Source: Mycolicibacterium peregrinum
Lineage (GTDB): Bacteria; Actinomycetota; Actinomycetes; Mycobacteriales; Mycobacteriaceae
Direction: 5' to 3'
DNA: 53,679 nucleotides
Assembly (NCBI RefSeq): GCF_001665625.1
Contig: NZ_LZSY01000187.1
Coordinates: forward strand, 1-53,679
The translations under genes were made by a program, and so were the position numbers. The first letter of the stretch is position 1. Every line of letters starts with the position of its first letter. The notes under the pieces were generated by a model that worked only from the letters and a program-made list of their open reading frames with translations, ran no database searches and was not told the DNA's origin. Of this stretch, positions 40,382 through 49,833 are shown in pieces.

Positions 40382-41830
40382 ATGGCCATTGAAGACTTGA
40401 TTTCATCCGTGCCCACGGGTCTGTGGATCGGTGGTGAAGAACGCCAGGCCGCCTCGACGTTCAATGTGCTCGACCCGAGCGACGATCAGGTGTTGGCCAC
40501 GGTGGCCGACGCGACCGCCGCCGATGCGGTCGCCGCGCTGGACGCCGCATGTGCGGTGCAGGCCGAATGGGCAGCCACCGCGCCGCGCAAGCGAGGCGAG
40601 ATCCTGCGCTCGGTGTTCGAGAAGATCACCGAACGCGCCGACGACATCGCCGCGCTGATGACCCTGGAGATGGGCAAGGTCGTCGCCGAGAGCAAGGGCG
40701 AGGTCGCCTACGGCGCCGAGTTCTTCCGCTGGTTCTCCGAGGAGGCGGTGCGCATCGCCGGCCGCTTCACCCCGGCGCCTGCGGGCACCGGGCGAATCCT
40801 CGTCACCAAGCAGGCCGTCGGCCCGTGTTACGCGATCACGCCGTGGAACTTCCCGCTGGCCATGGGCACCCGCAAGATGGGGCCTGCCTTCGCCGCGGGC
40901 TGCACCATGATCGTCAAGCCCGCGCAGGAAACCCCGCTGACGATGCTGCTGCTGGCCAAGCTGATGGATGAGGCCGGCCTGCCCAAGGGCGTGCTCTCGG
41001 TGTTGCCGACCAGCGATCCGGGTGCGGTGACCACCGCGCTGATCGACGACGGCAGGCTGCGCAAGCTCACCTTCACCGGATCGACCGGGGTGGGCAAGGC
41101 ACTGGTGAAGCAATCCGCCGACAAGCTGCTGCGCACGTCGATGGAGTTGGGCGGCAATGCCCCGTTCATCGTGTTCGACGACGCCGACGTCGACGCGGCG
41201 GTGGACGGCGCGATCCTGGCCAAGATGCGCAACGGCGGCGAGGCCTGCACCGCCGCCAACCGTTTTCACGTCGCGAACTCGGTGCGCGAGGAGTTCACCG
41301 ACAAGCTCGTCAAGCGGATGAGCGAGTTCACCCTCGGCAAGGGCATCGACCCCGCGTCCACGTTGGGTCCACTGATCAACTCCAAGCAGGTCGCCACCGT
41401 CACCGAACTCGTCTCCGACGCGGTGTCGAAAGGTGCGACGGTCGCCGTCGGCGGCGTCGCCCCCGGCGGCCCGGGCAACTTCTACCCGGCCACGGTGCTG
41501 GCCGATGTGCCCGCCGACGCCCGCATCCTCAAGGAGGAGATCTTCGGTCCCGTCGCCCCGATCACGGGCTTCGACACCGAGGACGAAGGTGTGGCCGCCG
41601 CGAACAACACCCAATACGGCTTGGCTGCTTACGTTTACACGCAGTCGCTGGACCGTGCGCTGCGGGTGGCCGAGGGCATCGAATCCGGCATGGTCGGAAT
41701 CAACCGCGGTGTCATCTCCGATGCGGCTGCCCCGTTCGGCGGCATCAAGGAATCCGGCTTCGGCCGTGAGGGCGGCATCGAGGGCATCGAGGAATACCTC
41801 GACACGAAATATATTGCGCTAACCCGTTAG
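40382..41830 (+). CDS. gabD: NAD(P)-dependent succinate-semialdehyde dehydrogenase family protein
   Basis: 482 residues. Aldehyde dehydrogenase family: CYAITPWNFPLAMGTRKMGPAFAAGCTMIVKPAQETPL (parts) for substrate and cofactor, TFTGSTGVGKAL, the general base Glu in MELGGNAPF, the nucleophile Cys in GGEACTAANR, and EEIFGPVAPI. The ACYAITPWNFP-type region and GGEAC are closest to GabD, which oxidises succinic semialdehyde to succinate and feeds the TCA cycle. Best remembered relative is the M. tuberculosis GabD1. Other aldehydes cannot be excluded. Confidence 0.88.
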   Translation: MAIEDLISSVPTGLWIGGEERQAASTFNVLDPSDDQVLATVADATAADAVAALDAACAVQAEWAATAPRKRGEILRSVFEKITERADDIAALMTLEMGKVVAESKGEVAYGAEFFRWFSEEAVRIAGRFTPAPAGTGRILVTKQAVGPCYAITPWNFPLAMGTRKMGPAFAAGCTMIVKPAQETPLTMLLLAKLMDEAGLPKGVLSVLPTSDPGAVTTALIDDGRLRKLTFTGSTGVGKALVKQSADKLLRTSMELGGNAPFIVFDDADVDAAVDGAILAKMRNGGEACTAANRFHVANSVREEFTDKLVKRMSEFTLGKGIDPASTLGPLINSKQVATVTELVSDAVSKGATVAVGGVAPGGPGNFYPATVLADVPADARILKEEIFGPVAPITGFDTEDEGVAAANNTQYGLAAYVYTQSLDRALRVAEGIESGMVGINRGVISDAAAPFGGIKESGFGREGGIEGIEEYLDTKYIALTR

Positions 41831-41910
41831 CGCCTCGTCGCGCCTTCCCGATTCGGCGCCCGATGCCCCCTAAACTCTGGGGCTCGGACGCCACGACGGG
41901 AGGGCATGAC

Positions 41911-43920
41911 GTGACTGCGGCGCCGGTCCGTGCTGCCAGTCGGCGTCGGCGTGCCTCCATCCGCCGAGACATCCCGGCACTCGACGGCATCCGCGCGATC
42001 GCGGTGGCCCTGGTGCTGGCCGGTCACGGCGGGGTGCCGGGCGTGGCCGGAGGTTTCATCGGCGTCGACGTCTTCTTCGTGCTCAGCGGATTCCTGATCA
42101 CCTCGCTCTTGCTCGACGAGTTCCGCCGCACCGAGCGGATCGACCTCAAAGGCTTCTGGATCCGCCGGGCCAAGCGCCTGCTGCCGGCGATAGTGCTGAT
42201 GACCTTGGCCGTCGTGATCGCCCGGCCGTTGTTCCCCTCCGAAGCGGTGACCTCGCTCCGAGAGGATGCGGTCGGTGCGTTCTTCTGGATGGCCAACTGG
42301 GTGTTCGTCGCCGCAGACACCGACTACTTCAGCCAGGGCGCCACGCCCTCGCCGTTGCAGCACACCTGGTCGCTGGCGGTCGAGGAGCAGTACTACCTGC
42401 TGTGGCCATTGCTCGTGCTGGCCGCCGCGCTGCTGGTGCGCCGCCGCTCGACGGGCGCTGTCCGCGCGGTGGTGTTCGTCCTCTCCGTCCTCGGCATGGC
42501 CGGCTCGGCGGCAGCGGCGATCTGGATGTCCGGCGACACCGGTGAGCTCAACCGCGTGTACTTCGGCACCGACACCCGGGCGCAGGCGCTGCTGATCGGT
42601 GCGGCTGCCGCGGCGCTGCTGGTGCGGGACTGGTCGGCGCTGACGGTGTCGGGCACGCTGATCCGGACCCGATGGCGGCGATGGGTCGCCTGGACGTTGC
42701 CGGTGATCGGAATCGCGGTGCTGGCGCTGGCCGCGCACCTCGCGACCGGCAGTGCCGACGAGTTCCATCACGGGCTGCTGATCGCGGTGGCCGTGGGTGC
42801 GGTGCTCGTCGTCGCCCCCGTCGCGCTGGACCAGGACGGTTACGTCGCGCGGGCGTTGGCCTGGTTCCCGCTGGTCACCCTCGGCGTCATCTCTTACGGC
42901 GTCTACCTGTGGCACTGGCCGATCTTTCTGATCCTCAACGGCGAACGCACCGGGCTTTCCGGCTGGTCGCTGCTGGCGTTGCGGTGTGCGGTGACGATCG
43001 CGGTGTCATGGGTGTCGTGGTGGGCGATCGAACAGCCGGTCCGGCACTGGCGCCCACAGCACGTCCCGATGCTGCGGCTGGCGGCGGCGACGGTGGCCAC
43101 CGCGGCGGTGGTGACGATGACGTTCGTCCCGGTCGGTGTTCCGACCCGCCCCGCCGGCCCGGACGTGATGGCTGCGGCCGCCTCGGAGCAGGACATCGGC
43201 GCCGAGCGGGCCGTCCCGGTGGGGCCACCGCCGGCGCTGCCGCCCGGCACGCAGACCGTTGCGGTGTTCGGCGACTCAGTGGCCTGGACTCTGATGCGCT
43301 ATCTGCCTGCCACGCCTGGCTTTCATTTCAGCGACTACACCACCATCGGCTGCGGCATCGCCCGCGGCGGACCGTACCGGTCGGCCGGGGAGACGCTGAA
43401 CCAGAAGCCGGAGTGTGACTCCTGGCCGGAACGCTGGGCGCAGCGGATCGCACACGACCGCCCGCAGACCGTGCTGCTGATGATCGGGCGCTGGGAGGTT
43501 GTGGACCGCACCTGGAAGGGCCGGTGGACGCACGTCGGCAACGACGCCTACGACGCCTACCTCAAAGGTGAGTTGCAGCGCGCGCTGGACATCCTGAGCT
43601 CGACCGGCGCCCGTGTCGTGGTGACCACGGCGCCGTACAACCGACGCGGCGAACGGTCGGACGGGACGCTATACCCCGAGGATCAGCCGGGCCGGGTGCA
43701 GGCCTGGAACACCATGCTGCGCAATGTGGTCGGGCAACGGCCCAACGTGTCGGTGCTGGATTTCAACGCCAAGCTCAACCCGGACGGCAAGTACACCGCG
43801 AAGATCGACGGGGTGCGGATGCGCAGCGACGGTGTGCACCCGACCTCGGAGGCCGTGCAGTGGCTGACGCCGTGGCTGCTCGACTCGCTGAAGGCGCCTG
43901 CCAAACCGGCGCGCCGCTGA
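41911..43920 (+). CDS. Acyltransferase 3 membrane protein with C-terminal SGNH hydrolase domain (OafA/OatA type)
   Basis: 669 residues from GTG 41911 with GGGAGGG upstream; ATG 41863 is an alternative. The N-terminal half has about ten membrane helices with ALDGIRAIAVALVLAGH (catalytic His), GGFIGVDVFFVLSGFLITSLLLDEF (parts), and WSLAVEEQYYLLWPLL. After residue about 430 an extracytoplasmic SGNH domain starts: VAVFGDSVAW (Ser block) and VRMRSDGVHPTSEAVQ (Asp-x-x-His). Such proteins O-acylate cell-wall or exported glycans. The acceptor is unknown. Confidence 0.9.
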   Translation: MTAAPVRAASRRRRASIRRDIPALDGIRAIAVALVLAGHGGVPGVAGGFIGVDVFFVLSGFLITSLLLDEFRRTERIDLKGFWIRRAKRLLPAIVLMTLAVVIARPLFPSEAVTSLREDAVGAFFWMANWVFVAADTDYFSQGATPSPLQHTWSLAVEEQYYLLWPLLVLAAALLVRRRSTGAVRAVVFVLSVLGMAGSAAAAIWMSGDTGELNRVYFGTDTRAQALLIGAAAAALLVRDWSALTVSGTLIRTRWRRWVAWTLPVIGIAVLALAAHLATGSADEFHHGLLIAVAVGAVLVVAPVALDQDGYVARALAWFPLVTLGVISYGVYLWHWPIFLILNGERTGLSGWSLLALRCAVTIAVSWVSWWAIEQPVRHWRPQHVPMLRLAAATVATAAVVTMTFVPVGVPTRPAGPDVMAAAASEQDIGAERAVPVGPPPALPPGTQTVAVFGDSVAWTLMRYLPATPGFHFSDYTTIGCGIARGGPYRSAGETLNQKPECDSWPERWAQRIAHDRPQTVLLMIGRWEVVDRTWKGRWTHVGNDAYDAYLKGELQRALDILSSTGARVVVTTAPYNRRGERSDGTLYPEDQPGRVQAWNTMLRNVVGQRPNVSVLDFNAKLNPDGKYTAKIDGVRMRSDGVHPTSEAVQWLTPWLLDSLKAPAKPARR

Positions 43921-43934
43921 GCGGGTGCGGGGGT

Positions 43935-44255
43935 CTAGTGACCCAGGCGGCCGCGCCCGAGCTGCAGCAGCAGGATGGCCAGGTCCTTGCCCTCGGGGCC
44001 GAGCACGCTGTAGCGCTCGATGACCTGCATCTCGCGGCTGTGCACCAGGCGGGTGCCGCCGGAGGCCATTCGGGCCTTGCCGATCAGTTTGGAAACCTCG
44101 GCGCGTCGCTGGACGGCGGCAAGGATGGTCGCGTCGAGTTCGTCGATCTCGCGGCGCAGGTCATCGATCTCAGGCACAGGCTGATCGTCCCAGTCGGCCC
44201 GTGCCAGCGCAAAACTGTCCCCGCTCGGCGGTAAGTTTGAACGCAAGATGACCAC
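43935..44255 (-). CDS. Chorismate mutase, AroQ-delta type (Rv0948c-like)
   Basis: 106 residues. VPEIDDLRREIDELDATILAAVQRRAEVSKLIGKARMASGGTRLVHSREMQVIERYSVLGPEGKDLAILLLQLGRGRLGH (read in parts) is almost identical to the M. tuberculosis enzyme, including the C-terminal GRGRLGH. It converts chorismate to prephenate for Phe and Tyr and is weak unless bound to DAHP synthase. The start is uncertain: GTG 44255 overlaps the divergent uvrD1 start by 8 bases; TTG 44246 or the internal GTG before PEIDDL are alternatives. Confidence 0.93.
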   Translation of the reverse strand: MVILRSNLPPSGDSFALARADWDDQPVPEIDDLRREIDELDATILAAVQRRAEVSKLIGKARMASGGTRLVHSREMQVIERYSVLGPEGKDLAILLLQLGRGRLGH

Positions 44256-46584
44256 TTCCCCCGTCGCCTCGCCAGTTGCTGCAGATGTTGATCAACTTCT
44301 TGATGGCTTGAACCCTCAGCAGCGCCAGGCAGTGCTGCACCAAGGGTCGCCGCTGTTGATCGTTGCCGGTGCTGGGTCGGGTAAGACGGCGGTGTTGACC
44401 AGGCGTATCGCATATCTGCTGGCGGCCCGTGACGTCGGGGTCGGGCAGATCCTGGCGATCACGTTCACCAACAAGGCCGCGGCCGAGATGCGCGAGCGCG
44501 TGGTCCAGCTGGTGGGCCCCAGAGCCAGGAACATGTGGGTTTCGACGTTCCACTCCACCTGCGTGCGGATCCTGCGCAATCAGGCGTCACTGCTGCCGGG
44601 ACTGAACTCCAACTTCTCGATCTACGACTCGGACGATTCCCGTCGCCTGCTGATGATGATCGGCAAGGACATGGGGCTGGACACCAAGCGGTACTCGCCG
44701 CGGCTGCTGGCCAACGGCATCTCGAACCTGAAGAACGAGCTGATCGGACCCGAGCAGGCCGCGGCCGAGGCGTCGGAGGCGGCCGAGGAGATGGCCGGCA
44801 TCATCGCGCAGGTCTACGGCGAGTACCAGCGTCGGCTGCGCGCGGCCAATGCGCTGGACTTCGACGATCTGATCGGGGAGACGGTCGGGATCCTGCAGGC
44901 CTTCCCGCAGATCGCCCAGTACTACCGGCGCCGGTTCCGCCACGTCCTGGTCGACGAGTACCAGGACACCAACCACGCGCAGTACGTGTTGGTGCGTGAG
45001 CTGGTCGGGCACCACCTCGACGAGAAGGACGGGGTGGCCCCGTCGGAACTGTGTGTCGTCGGTGACGCCGACCAGTCCATCTACGCGTTCCGCGGCGCGA
45101 CCATCCGCAACATCGAGGACTTCGAACGCGACTACCCGGACGCGACCACGATCCTGCTCGAGCAGAACTACCGCTCCACCCAGACCATCCTGAATGCGGC
45201 CAACTCGGTGATCGCCCGCAACACGGGCCGCCGCGAGAAGCGGCTGTGGACCGAGGAGGGCGAGGGTGAGCTGATCGTCGGCTATGTCGCCGACAACGAG
45301 CACGACGAGGCCCGCTTCGTGGCCGAGGAGATCGACTCGCTGGCCGACAGTGAGGGCCTCAAGTATTCGGACGTCGCGGTGTTCTACCGGACCAACAACT
45401 CCTCGCGCGCACTGGAGGAAGTGTTCATCCGCGCCGGCATCCCGTACAAGGTCGTCGGCGGCGTGCGGTTCTACGAACGCCGCGAGATCCGAGACATCGT
45501 CGCCTACCTACGAGTGCTCGACAATCCGGGTGACGCGGTGAGCATGCGCCGCATCCTCAACACCCCCCGCCGTGGCATCGGCGACCGGGCCGAGGCGTGC
45601 GTCGCGGTCTACGCCGAGAACACCGGCGCAAACTTCAACGATGCGTTGCAGGCGGCCGCCGAGGGGCGGGTGCCGATGCTCAACAGCCGCTCGGAGAAGG
45701 CCATCGCGAGCTTCGTGGAGATGCTGGACCAGCTGCGGACCAAGCTCGACGACGAGCTGGGTGATCTGGTGGAGGCCGTGCTGGAGCGCACCGGCTACCG
45801 CCGCGAACTGGAGGCCTCCAGTGATCCGCAGGATCTGGCCCGGCTGGACAACCTCAACGAATTGGTCAGCGTCGCACACGAGTTCAGCACGGATCTGGCC
45901 AATGCCCGGGCACTGGCCGAGCAGGGTGAGGGCGAGCCGGTCGACGAGGACATCCCCGACACCGGTGTGCTGGCCCAGTTCCTGGAGCGGGTCTCGTTGG
46001 TGGCCGACGCCGACGAGATTCCCGAGGACGGTGCAGGTGTGGTGACGATGATGACGCTGCACACCGCCAAGGGACTGGAATTCCCGGCGGTGTTCGTCAC
46101 GGGCTGGGAGGACGGCATGTTCCCGCACATGCGGGCACTCGGCGATCCCAACGAGCTGTCCGAGGAACGTCGGTTGGCCTACGTCGGCATCACCCGGGCC
46201 CGCAAGCGGCTGTACCTCTCGCGGGCCAAGGTGCGTTCGTCGTGGGGGCAACCCATGCTCAACCCGGAGTCTCGTTTCCTGCGGGAGATTCCCGAAGACC
46301 TGATCAACTGGCGACGCATCGAGCAGCCGTCGTCGATGAGTGCGCCGGTCGGCAACGCCGGCCGCTACGGCACCCCGCGTCCTTCCCCGTCACGGCCCGC
46401 GCCGGCGCGCAACCGTCCGATCATCACGCTGGAGCCCGGCGATCGGGTCACCCACGACAAGTACGGGTTGGGCCGCGTCGAGGAAGTCACCGGCGTGGGC
46501 GATCTGGCGATGTCTTTGATCGACTTCGGCAGTGGGGGTCGGGTCAAGCTCATGCACAATCACGCACCGGTGCAGAAGCTCTGA
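44248..46584 (+). CDS. uvrD1: ATP-dependent DNA helicase UvrD1
   Basis: 778 residues. SF1A helicase motifs in order: Q motif LNPQQRQAV, Walker A GAGSGKT (41-47), TFTNKAAAEMR, Walker B LVDEYQDTNHAQY, GDADQSIYAFRGA, QNYRSTQ, VMTMMTLHTAKGLEFPAVFV (parts) and YVGITRARKRL. The C-terminal end has the Tudor-like RVTHDKYGLGRVEEVTG that contacts RNA polymerase and, in mycobacteria, UvrD1 also binds Ku. Acts in nucleotide excision repair. Corresponds to Rv0949. Confidence 0.96.
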   Translation: MTTSPVASPVAADVDQLLDGLNPQQRQAVLHQGSPLLIVAGAGSGKTAVLTRRIAYLLAARDVGVGQILAITFTNKAAAEMRERVVQLVGPRARNMWVSTFHSTCVRILRNQASLLPGLNSNFSIYDSDDSRRLLMMIGKDMGLDTKRYSPRLLANGISNLKNELIGPEQAAAEASEAAEEMAGIIAQVYGEYQRRLRAANALDFDDLIGETVGILQAFPQIAQYYRRRFRHVLVDEYQDTNHAQYVLVRELVGHHLDEKDGVAPSELCVVGDADQSIYAFRGATIRNIEDFERDYPDATTILLEQNYRSTQTILNAANSVIARNTGRREKRLWTEEGEGELIVGYVADNEHDEARFVAEEIDSLADSEGLKYSDVAVFYRTNNSSRALEEVFIRAGIPYKVVGGVRFYERREIRDIVAYLRVLDNPGDAVSMRRILNTPRRGIGDRAEACVAVYAENTGANFNDALQAAAEGRVPMLNSRSEKAIASFVEMLDQLRTKLDDELGDLVEAVLERTGYRRELEASSDPQDLARLDNLNELVSVAHEFSTDLANARALAEQGEGEPVDEDIPDTGVLAQFLERVSLVADADEIPEDGAGVVTMMTLHTAKGLEFPAVFVTGWEDGMFPHMRALGDPNELSEERRLAYVGITRARKRLYLSRAKVRSSWGQPMLNPESRFLREIPEDLINWRRIEQPSSMSAPVGNAGRYGTPRPSPSRPAPARNRPIITLEPGDRVTHDKYGLGRVEEVTGVGDLAMSLIDFGSGGRVKLMHNHAPVQKL

Positions 46585-46652
46585 CGCTTCCCAACCCGTT
46601 GATCTGCGCTGACGGCGTAGGTCTGTCGTACTTTTGCGCCGTGCTCGCAGAA

Positions 46653-47120
46653 TCAACGAGGACTGCGTGCCGACGGTGCCGAGCCGACGAGCAAGGCCGC
46701 CGCGGCGGCGGTGAAGACGGACGCACTGAACGGTGTCTCGAATCCGGCGAAGACGAACATCGAGACACCGAAGATGAGCAACGTTGCCGCACTGGCGAAA
46801 GCGGCCCAGCGCGTGGCGATGCCCAGCAGTAGCCCCACGGCGAGGACGACTTCGACGACCGTCGCACCCCACGCGACGATGTCGACCAGCGCCCCGGGGA
46901 GGTAGGGCGCCAGGACATGCACGTAGGCCGTGAAGGACTCGAAGTTCCCCCAGCCGACATTGGGCGTGCCCGGCGGTCCCCACAGACCGAACCGGTCGGC
47001 GACGGCGGACAGGAACGAGGTGGCCAATGCCAGGCGGGCGAACAGGATTGCTCCCCGGAGCAATAGTTTGTTCTCGGGCGGCGCCGCATCGGTGTCATCA
47101 GGAGTGACGTCGTCAGGCAT
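46653..47120 (-). CDS. DoxX-family membrane protein
   Basis: 155 residues with four membrane helices (about 25-42, 68-85, 90-108, 115-140): RGAILFARLALATSFLSAVADRFGLWG and EVVLAVGLLLGIATRWAAFASAATLLIFG (parts). DoxX proteins are poorly understood; some support thiosulfate or sulfur-compound oxidation and some partner redox enzymes. ATG 47120 overlaps the ferredoxin gene by eight bases, so it is the last member of the six-gene operon. Its role there may be to pass electrons to the membrane quinone pool (inference). Confidence 0.82.
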   Translation of the reverse strand: MPDDVTPDDTDAAPPENKLLLRGAILFARLALATSFLSAVADRFGLWGPPGTPNVGWGNFESFTAYVHVLAPYLPGALVDIVAWGATVVEVVLAVGLLLGIATRWAAFASAATLLIFGVSMFVFAGFETPFSASVFTAAAAALLVGSAPSARSPR

Positions 47121-47523
47121 GTCCCTGATGATGCCAGGGTCCGTCTGCGAGCACGGCGGGAGCGGCCAGTCGTGGCTCGGCCAGAGGTGGAACAGAGGTC
47201 AACACCGGATTCTGGTCCAGTCGGGAGCCGGGGGAGCGGCCCCGGCCCCAGCCCACCATCTCGCGGTAGCCGCCGAGCAGGCCTGCTTCGGCGACGGCGG
47301 ATTCCGTCGCGTGCGGGCTGTCGGCGCCGACGGGCACCGAGACCGGCGAGACATAGAGCGCATCGGTGGGGCAGTAGGCCTCGCACATGAAGCAGGTCTG
47401 GCAATCGGACTGGCGGGCGATGACGGGCACGCCGTCGGGGCCACGGTCAAAGACGTCGGTGGGGCACACCTTCACGCAGACGTCGCATTTGATGCACGCG
47501 GTGGTGCTGACGATCTCGATCAC
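47113..47523 (-). CDS. Ferredoxin with two [4Fe-4S] clusters (AprB-like)
   Basis: 136 residues. Cys10, 13, 16, 20 (CIKCDVCVKVC) and Cys41, 44, 47, 51 (CQTCFMCEAYC) form two cluster motifs. After about residue 65 a Pro/Ala-rich C-terminal extension ends GPWHHQGHA. ATG 47523 overlaps the stop of the flavoprotein gene (ATGA), and the pairing of an AprA-like flavoprotein with this ferredoxin resembles adenylylsulfate reductase subunits. It probably takes electrons from, or gives them to, the flavoprotein. Confidence 0.9.
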   Translation of the reverse strand: MIEIVSTTACIKCDVCVKVCPTDVFDRGPDGVPVIARQSDCQTCFMCEAYCPTDALYVSPVSVPVGADSPHATESAVAEAGLLGGYREMVGWGRGRSPGSRLDQNPVLTSVPPLAEPRLAAPAVLADGPWHHQGHA

Positions 47524-49112
47524 GCCACGGCCTCCGAGGAGATGAGCTGCGGGGCAACGGGATCAGGGGTGGTCCAGACGTCGTCGAGACCGCCGACCAG
47601 GATGCGGTGCTCGAAGCGGCGATTCGGTTCGGGCAGATCCTCACGCCGGTGCAGGCCGCGGGTCTCGGGCCGGGCCAGAGAGGCGGCGGTGATCCAGCGC
47701 GCAGCTGCCACCATGGCGACCGCCTGGCGCTGCTTGTAGACGGCGCGTGCCGGAACCGGGGCGAGACCGTCGGCGATGTCGCGCCAGAGGGTCTCCAGTG
47801 CCCCGGCCGATTGGCGAAGCCGCTCAGCTGATTTCAGATAGCTGCGCTGTGGCGGCAGGACATGCGACTGAGCCGCCGCGACCACCTCGTCGATGGTCGG
47901 CGCACCGGAGCGTGACCGCCCCGTGGGCGGTATCGCCGCAGCCGGTTCGACCCGTCGGGTGCGGCTGAACTCCGCAGCACCCCGACCGGCGAAGGTGCCC
48001 GACGCGATTGCCCAGGAGCCGTTGCGACTGCCGCCGCCCGACAGCGAGCCGGTGATGAGCTCGCGGGTCGCGGCGTCCCCTGCCGCATACAGTCCGGGAA
48101 CCGTTGTCGCGCAATCCGGCCCGACCAGCCGCAGGCCACCGGTGCCACGCACCGAGCCCTCGTAGACCATTCGGACCGGGTACGCCGTCGTGAATGGGTC
48201 GATGCCGGCCTTGTCCAGTGGCAGGAAGTAGTTCGGCTGGGCATCGCGCATGGTCTGGCGGATGTGTTCGGGGGCACGGTCCAGTCGGGCGAACACCCGC
48301 TCGCCGCGGGTGAGTGCCCGCTGCGCGTCTTGACGCCCACTCAGCCCACGTTGGGTGGTGAAGGGCCGGCCGTGTTCGTCATAGAAGCTGCCCCACTGCA
48401 GCATTCGGCCCTTGGTGTGCACGCCCCATTCGGGCGCCAGCGCGTAGGCCGTGCAGAACTCCATGCCGGACAGGTGCGCGCCGTGTTCGGCCGCCATCAG
48501 CAGACCCTCGCCGGTATCGACGTTGGTCCCGAAGGTTCCGGACAGGAAGGCGGTTCCGCCGGTGGCCAGGACGACCGCGCCCGCGGTGATCTGCCACGGT
48601 CGTCCGCCGTCCTGGCGGGCGATGCCGGTGGCGCCGGTGACGACGCCGTCGGTGTCGGCGGTCAACGTCAGCGCCGGGTGGTGATCCAGGATCTGCACAC
48701 CACTGCGATGGGCCTTGCGCCGCATGCGCCGCATGTACTCGGGCCCCTGCAAACTGCTGCGCATCTCACGGCCGTCGGCGCCCACCGGGAACGGATACCC
48801 CCACTCGGACAGCTGCTCGAGCCGGTCCCACGAGGTGGCCAATACCCGGAACATCCACTCGGAGTCCGTGATCCGGCCGGCGGCCAGCTCACGCTCGCGT
48901 ACCGAATCCTCCCGCCGCGGGCCGGGACCGATGGCCCACAGGTTGTTGCCACCGGCGGCGGTGGCTCCGCTGGTGCCGCAGTAGCCCTTGTCCACCAGGA
49001 TGACCCGGGCACCGGATTCGGTGGCCGAGATGGCGGCCCAGGTGGCGGCCGGGCCGCCGCCGATCACCAGGACATCGGTGACCAGCGCATCGGGGTCAGC
49101 GGGAGCGGTCAT
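47520..49112 (-). CDS. FAD-dependent oxidoreductase, fumarate reductase/AprA-like flavoprotein
   Basis: 530 residues. FAD site at the N-terminus (VLVIGGGPAATWAAISATESGARVILVDKG, parts), the TSGATAAGGNNLWAIGPG loop, ATGGTAFLSGTFGTN, and TTVPGLYAAGDAATRELITGSLSGGGSRNGSWAIASG near 340-380. The C-terminal helical domain (from 410) is like that of the SdhA/AprA family. The substrate is not clear: key fumarate-binding residues were not recognised, so a sulfur or nitrogen compound delivered by the adjacent ABC transporter is more likely (inference). ATG 49112 lies 17 bases inside the ABC ATPase gene. Confidence 0.86.
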   Translation of the reverse strand: MTAPADPDALVTDVLVIGGGPAATWAAISATESGARVILVDKGYCGTSGATAAGGNNLWAIGPGPRREDSVRERELAAGRITDSEWMFRVLATSWDRLEQLSEWGYPFPVGADGREMRSSLQGPEYMRRMRRKAHRSGVQILDHHPALTLTADTDGVVTGATGIARQDGGRPWQITAGAVVLATGGTAFLSGTFGTNVDTGEGLLMAAEHGAHLSGMEFCTAYALAPEWGVHTKGRMLQWGSFYDEHGRPFTTQRGLSGRQDAQRALTRGERVFARLDRAPEHIRQTMRDAQPNYFLPLDKAGIDPFTTAYPVRMVYEGSVRGTGGLRLVGPDCATTVPGLYAAGDAATRELITGSLSGGGSRNGSWAIASGTFAGRGAAEFSRTRRVEPAAAIPPTGRSRSGAPTIDEVVAAAQSHVLPPQRSYLKSAERLRQSAGALETLWRDIADGLAPVPARAVYKQRQAVAMVAAARWITAASLARPETRGLHRREDLPEPNRRFEHRILVGGLDDVWTTPDPVAPQLISSEAVA

Positions 49113-49833
49113 GGCCTACTTCCTCTCGGACACCGAGTTCGGCCAACAGCACATGGCGCAATTCGTCGAACCCGTCGTCGCTGCGGGTGCGGGGGAAGGA
49201 CAGTCCGACACGGCGGTCCAGCGATACCCGCCCGCCCGAGAGGACCACCACCCGGTCGGCCAGCAGGATCGCCTCGTCGACGTCATGGGTGACGTGCAGG
49301 ACCGCCATGTGTCTGCGGGACCACAATTCGTGCAGCAGCCCGTACATCTTGAGCCGGGTCAATGCGTCGAGCGCGCCGAACGGCTCGTCGAGCAGCAACA
49401 GGTCGGGTTCGCGGACCAGCGCGCGGGCCAGTGAAACCCGTTGCGCCTCACCGCCGGACAAGGACAACGGCCAGCTGCCTGCTTTCGCGGTGAGGCCCAC
49501 CTCTTCGAGCGCGGACCGCCCGCGCGCCGCCCGGCTGGGGGCGTCGGGTCCGGCGTCGGGCAATGCGAAGGTCACGTTGGCCAGAGCACGCCGCCATGGC
49601 AGCAGCCGCGGGTTCTGGAACACCACCGTCCGTGAGCGAGGCACCTTCACCGAGCCCGTGACCTGATCGTCGAGGCCGGCCAGCACCCGCAGCAGTGTGC
49701 TCTTCCCGGACCCGGACCGGCCCAGCATCGCGACGAATTCGCCGTCTTCGATCTGTAATTCGAGGTTGTCGAGCACCTGCTGATCACCGAAGGCGCGCCG
49801 CAGGCCGTGCACCTCGACGACCGGTGAACTCAT
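49096..49833 (-). CDS. ABC transporter ATP-binding protein, nitrate/sulfonate/taurine type (SsuB-like)
   Basis: 245 residues. Walker A in LGRSGSGKSTLLRVLAG, Q-loop FQNPRLLPWRRALANV, signature LSLSGGEAQRVSLARAL, Walker B LLLLDEPFGALDALTR and the His switch VTHDVDEAILLADR. The LLPWR and DVDEA sequences are those of SsuB/TauB/NrtD. Energises uptake through the next permease. Starts overlapping the permease stop (ATGA). Confidence 0.92.
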   Translation of the reverse strand: MSSPVVEVHGLRRAFGDQQVLDNLELQIEDGEFVAMLGRSGSGKSTLLRVLAGLDDQVTGSVKVPRSRTVVFQNPRLLPWRRALANVTFALPDAGPDAPSRAARGRSALEEVGLTAKAGSWPLSLSGGEAQRVSLARALVREPDLLLLDEPFGALDALTRLKMYGLLHELWSRRHMAVLHVTHDVDEAILLADRVVVLSGGRVSLDRRVGLSFPRTRSDDGFDELRHVLLAELGVREEVGHDRSR

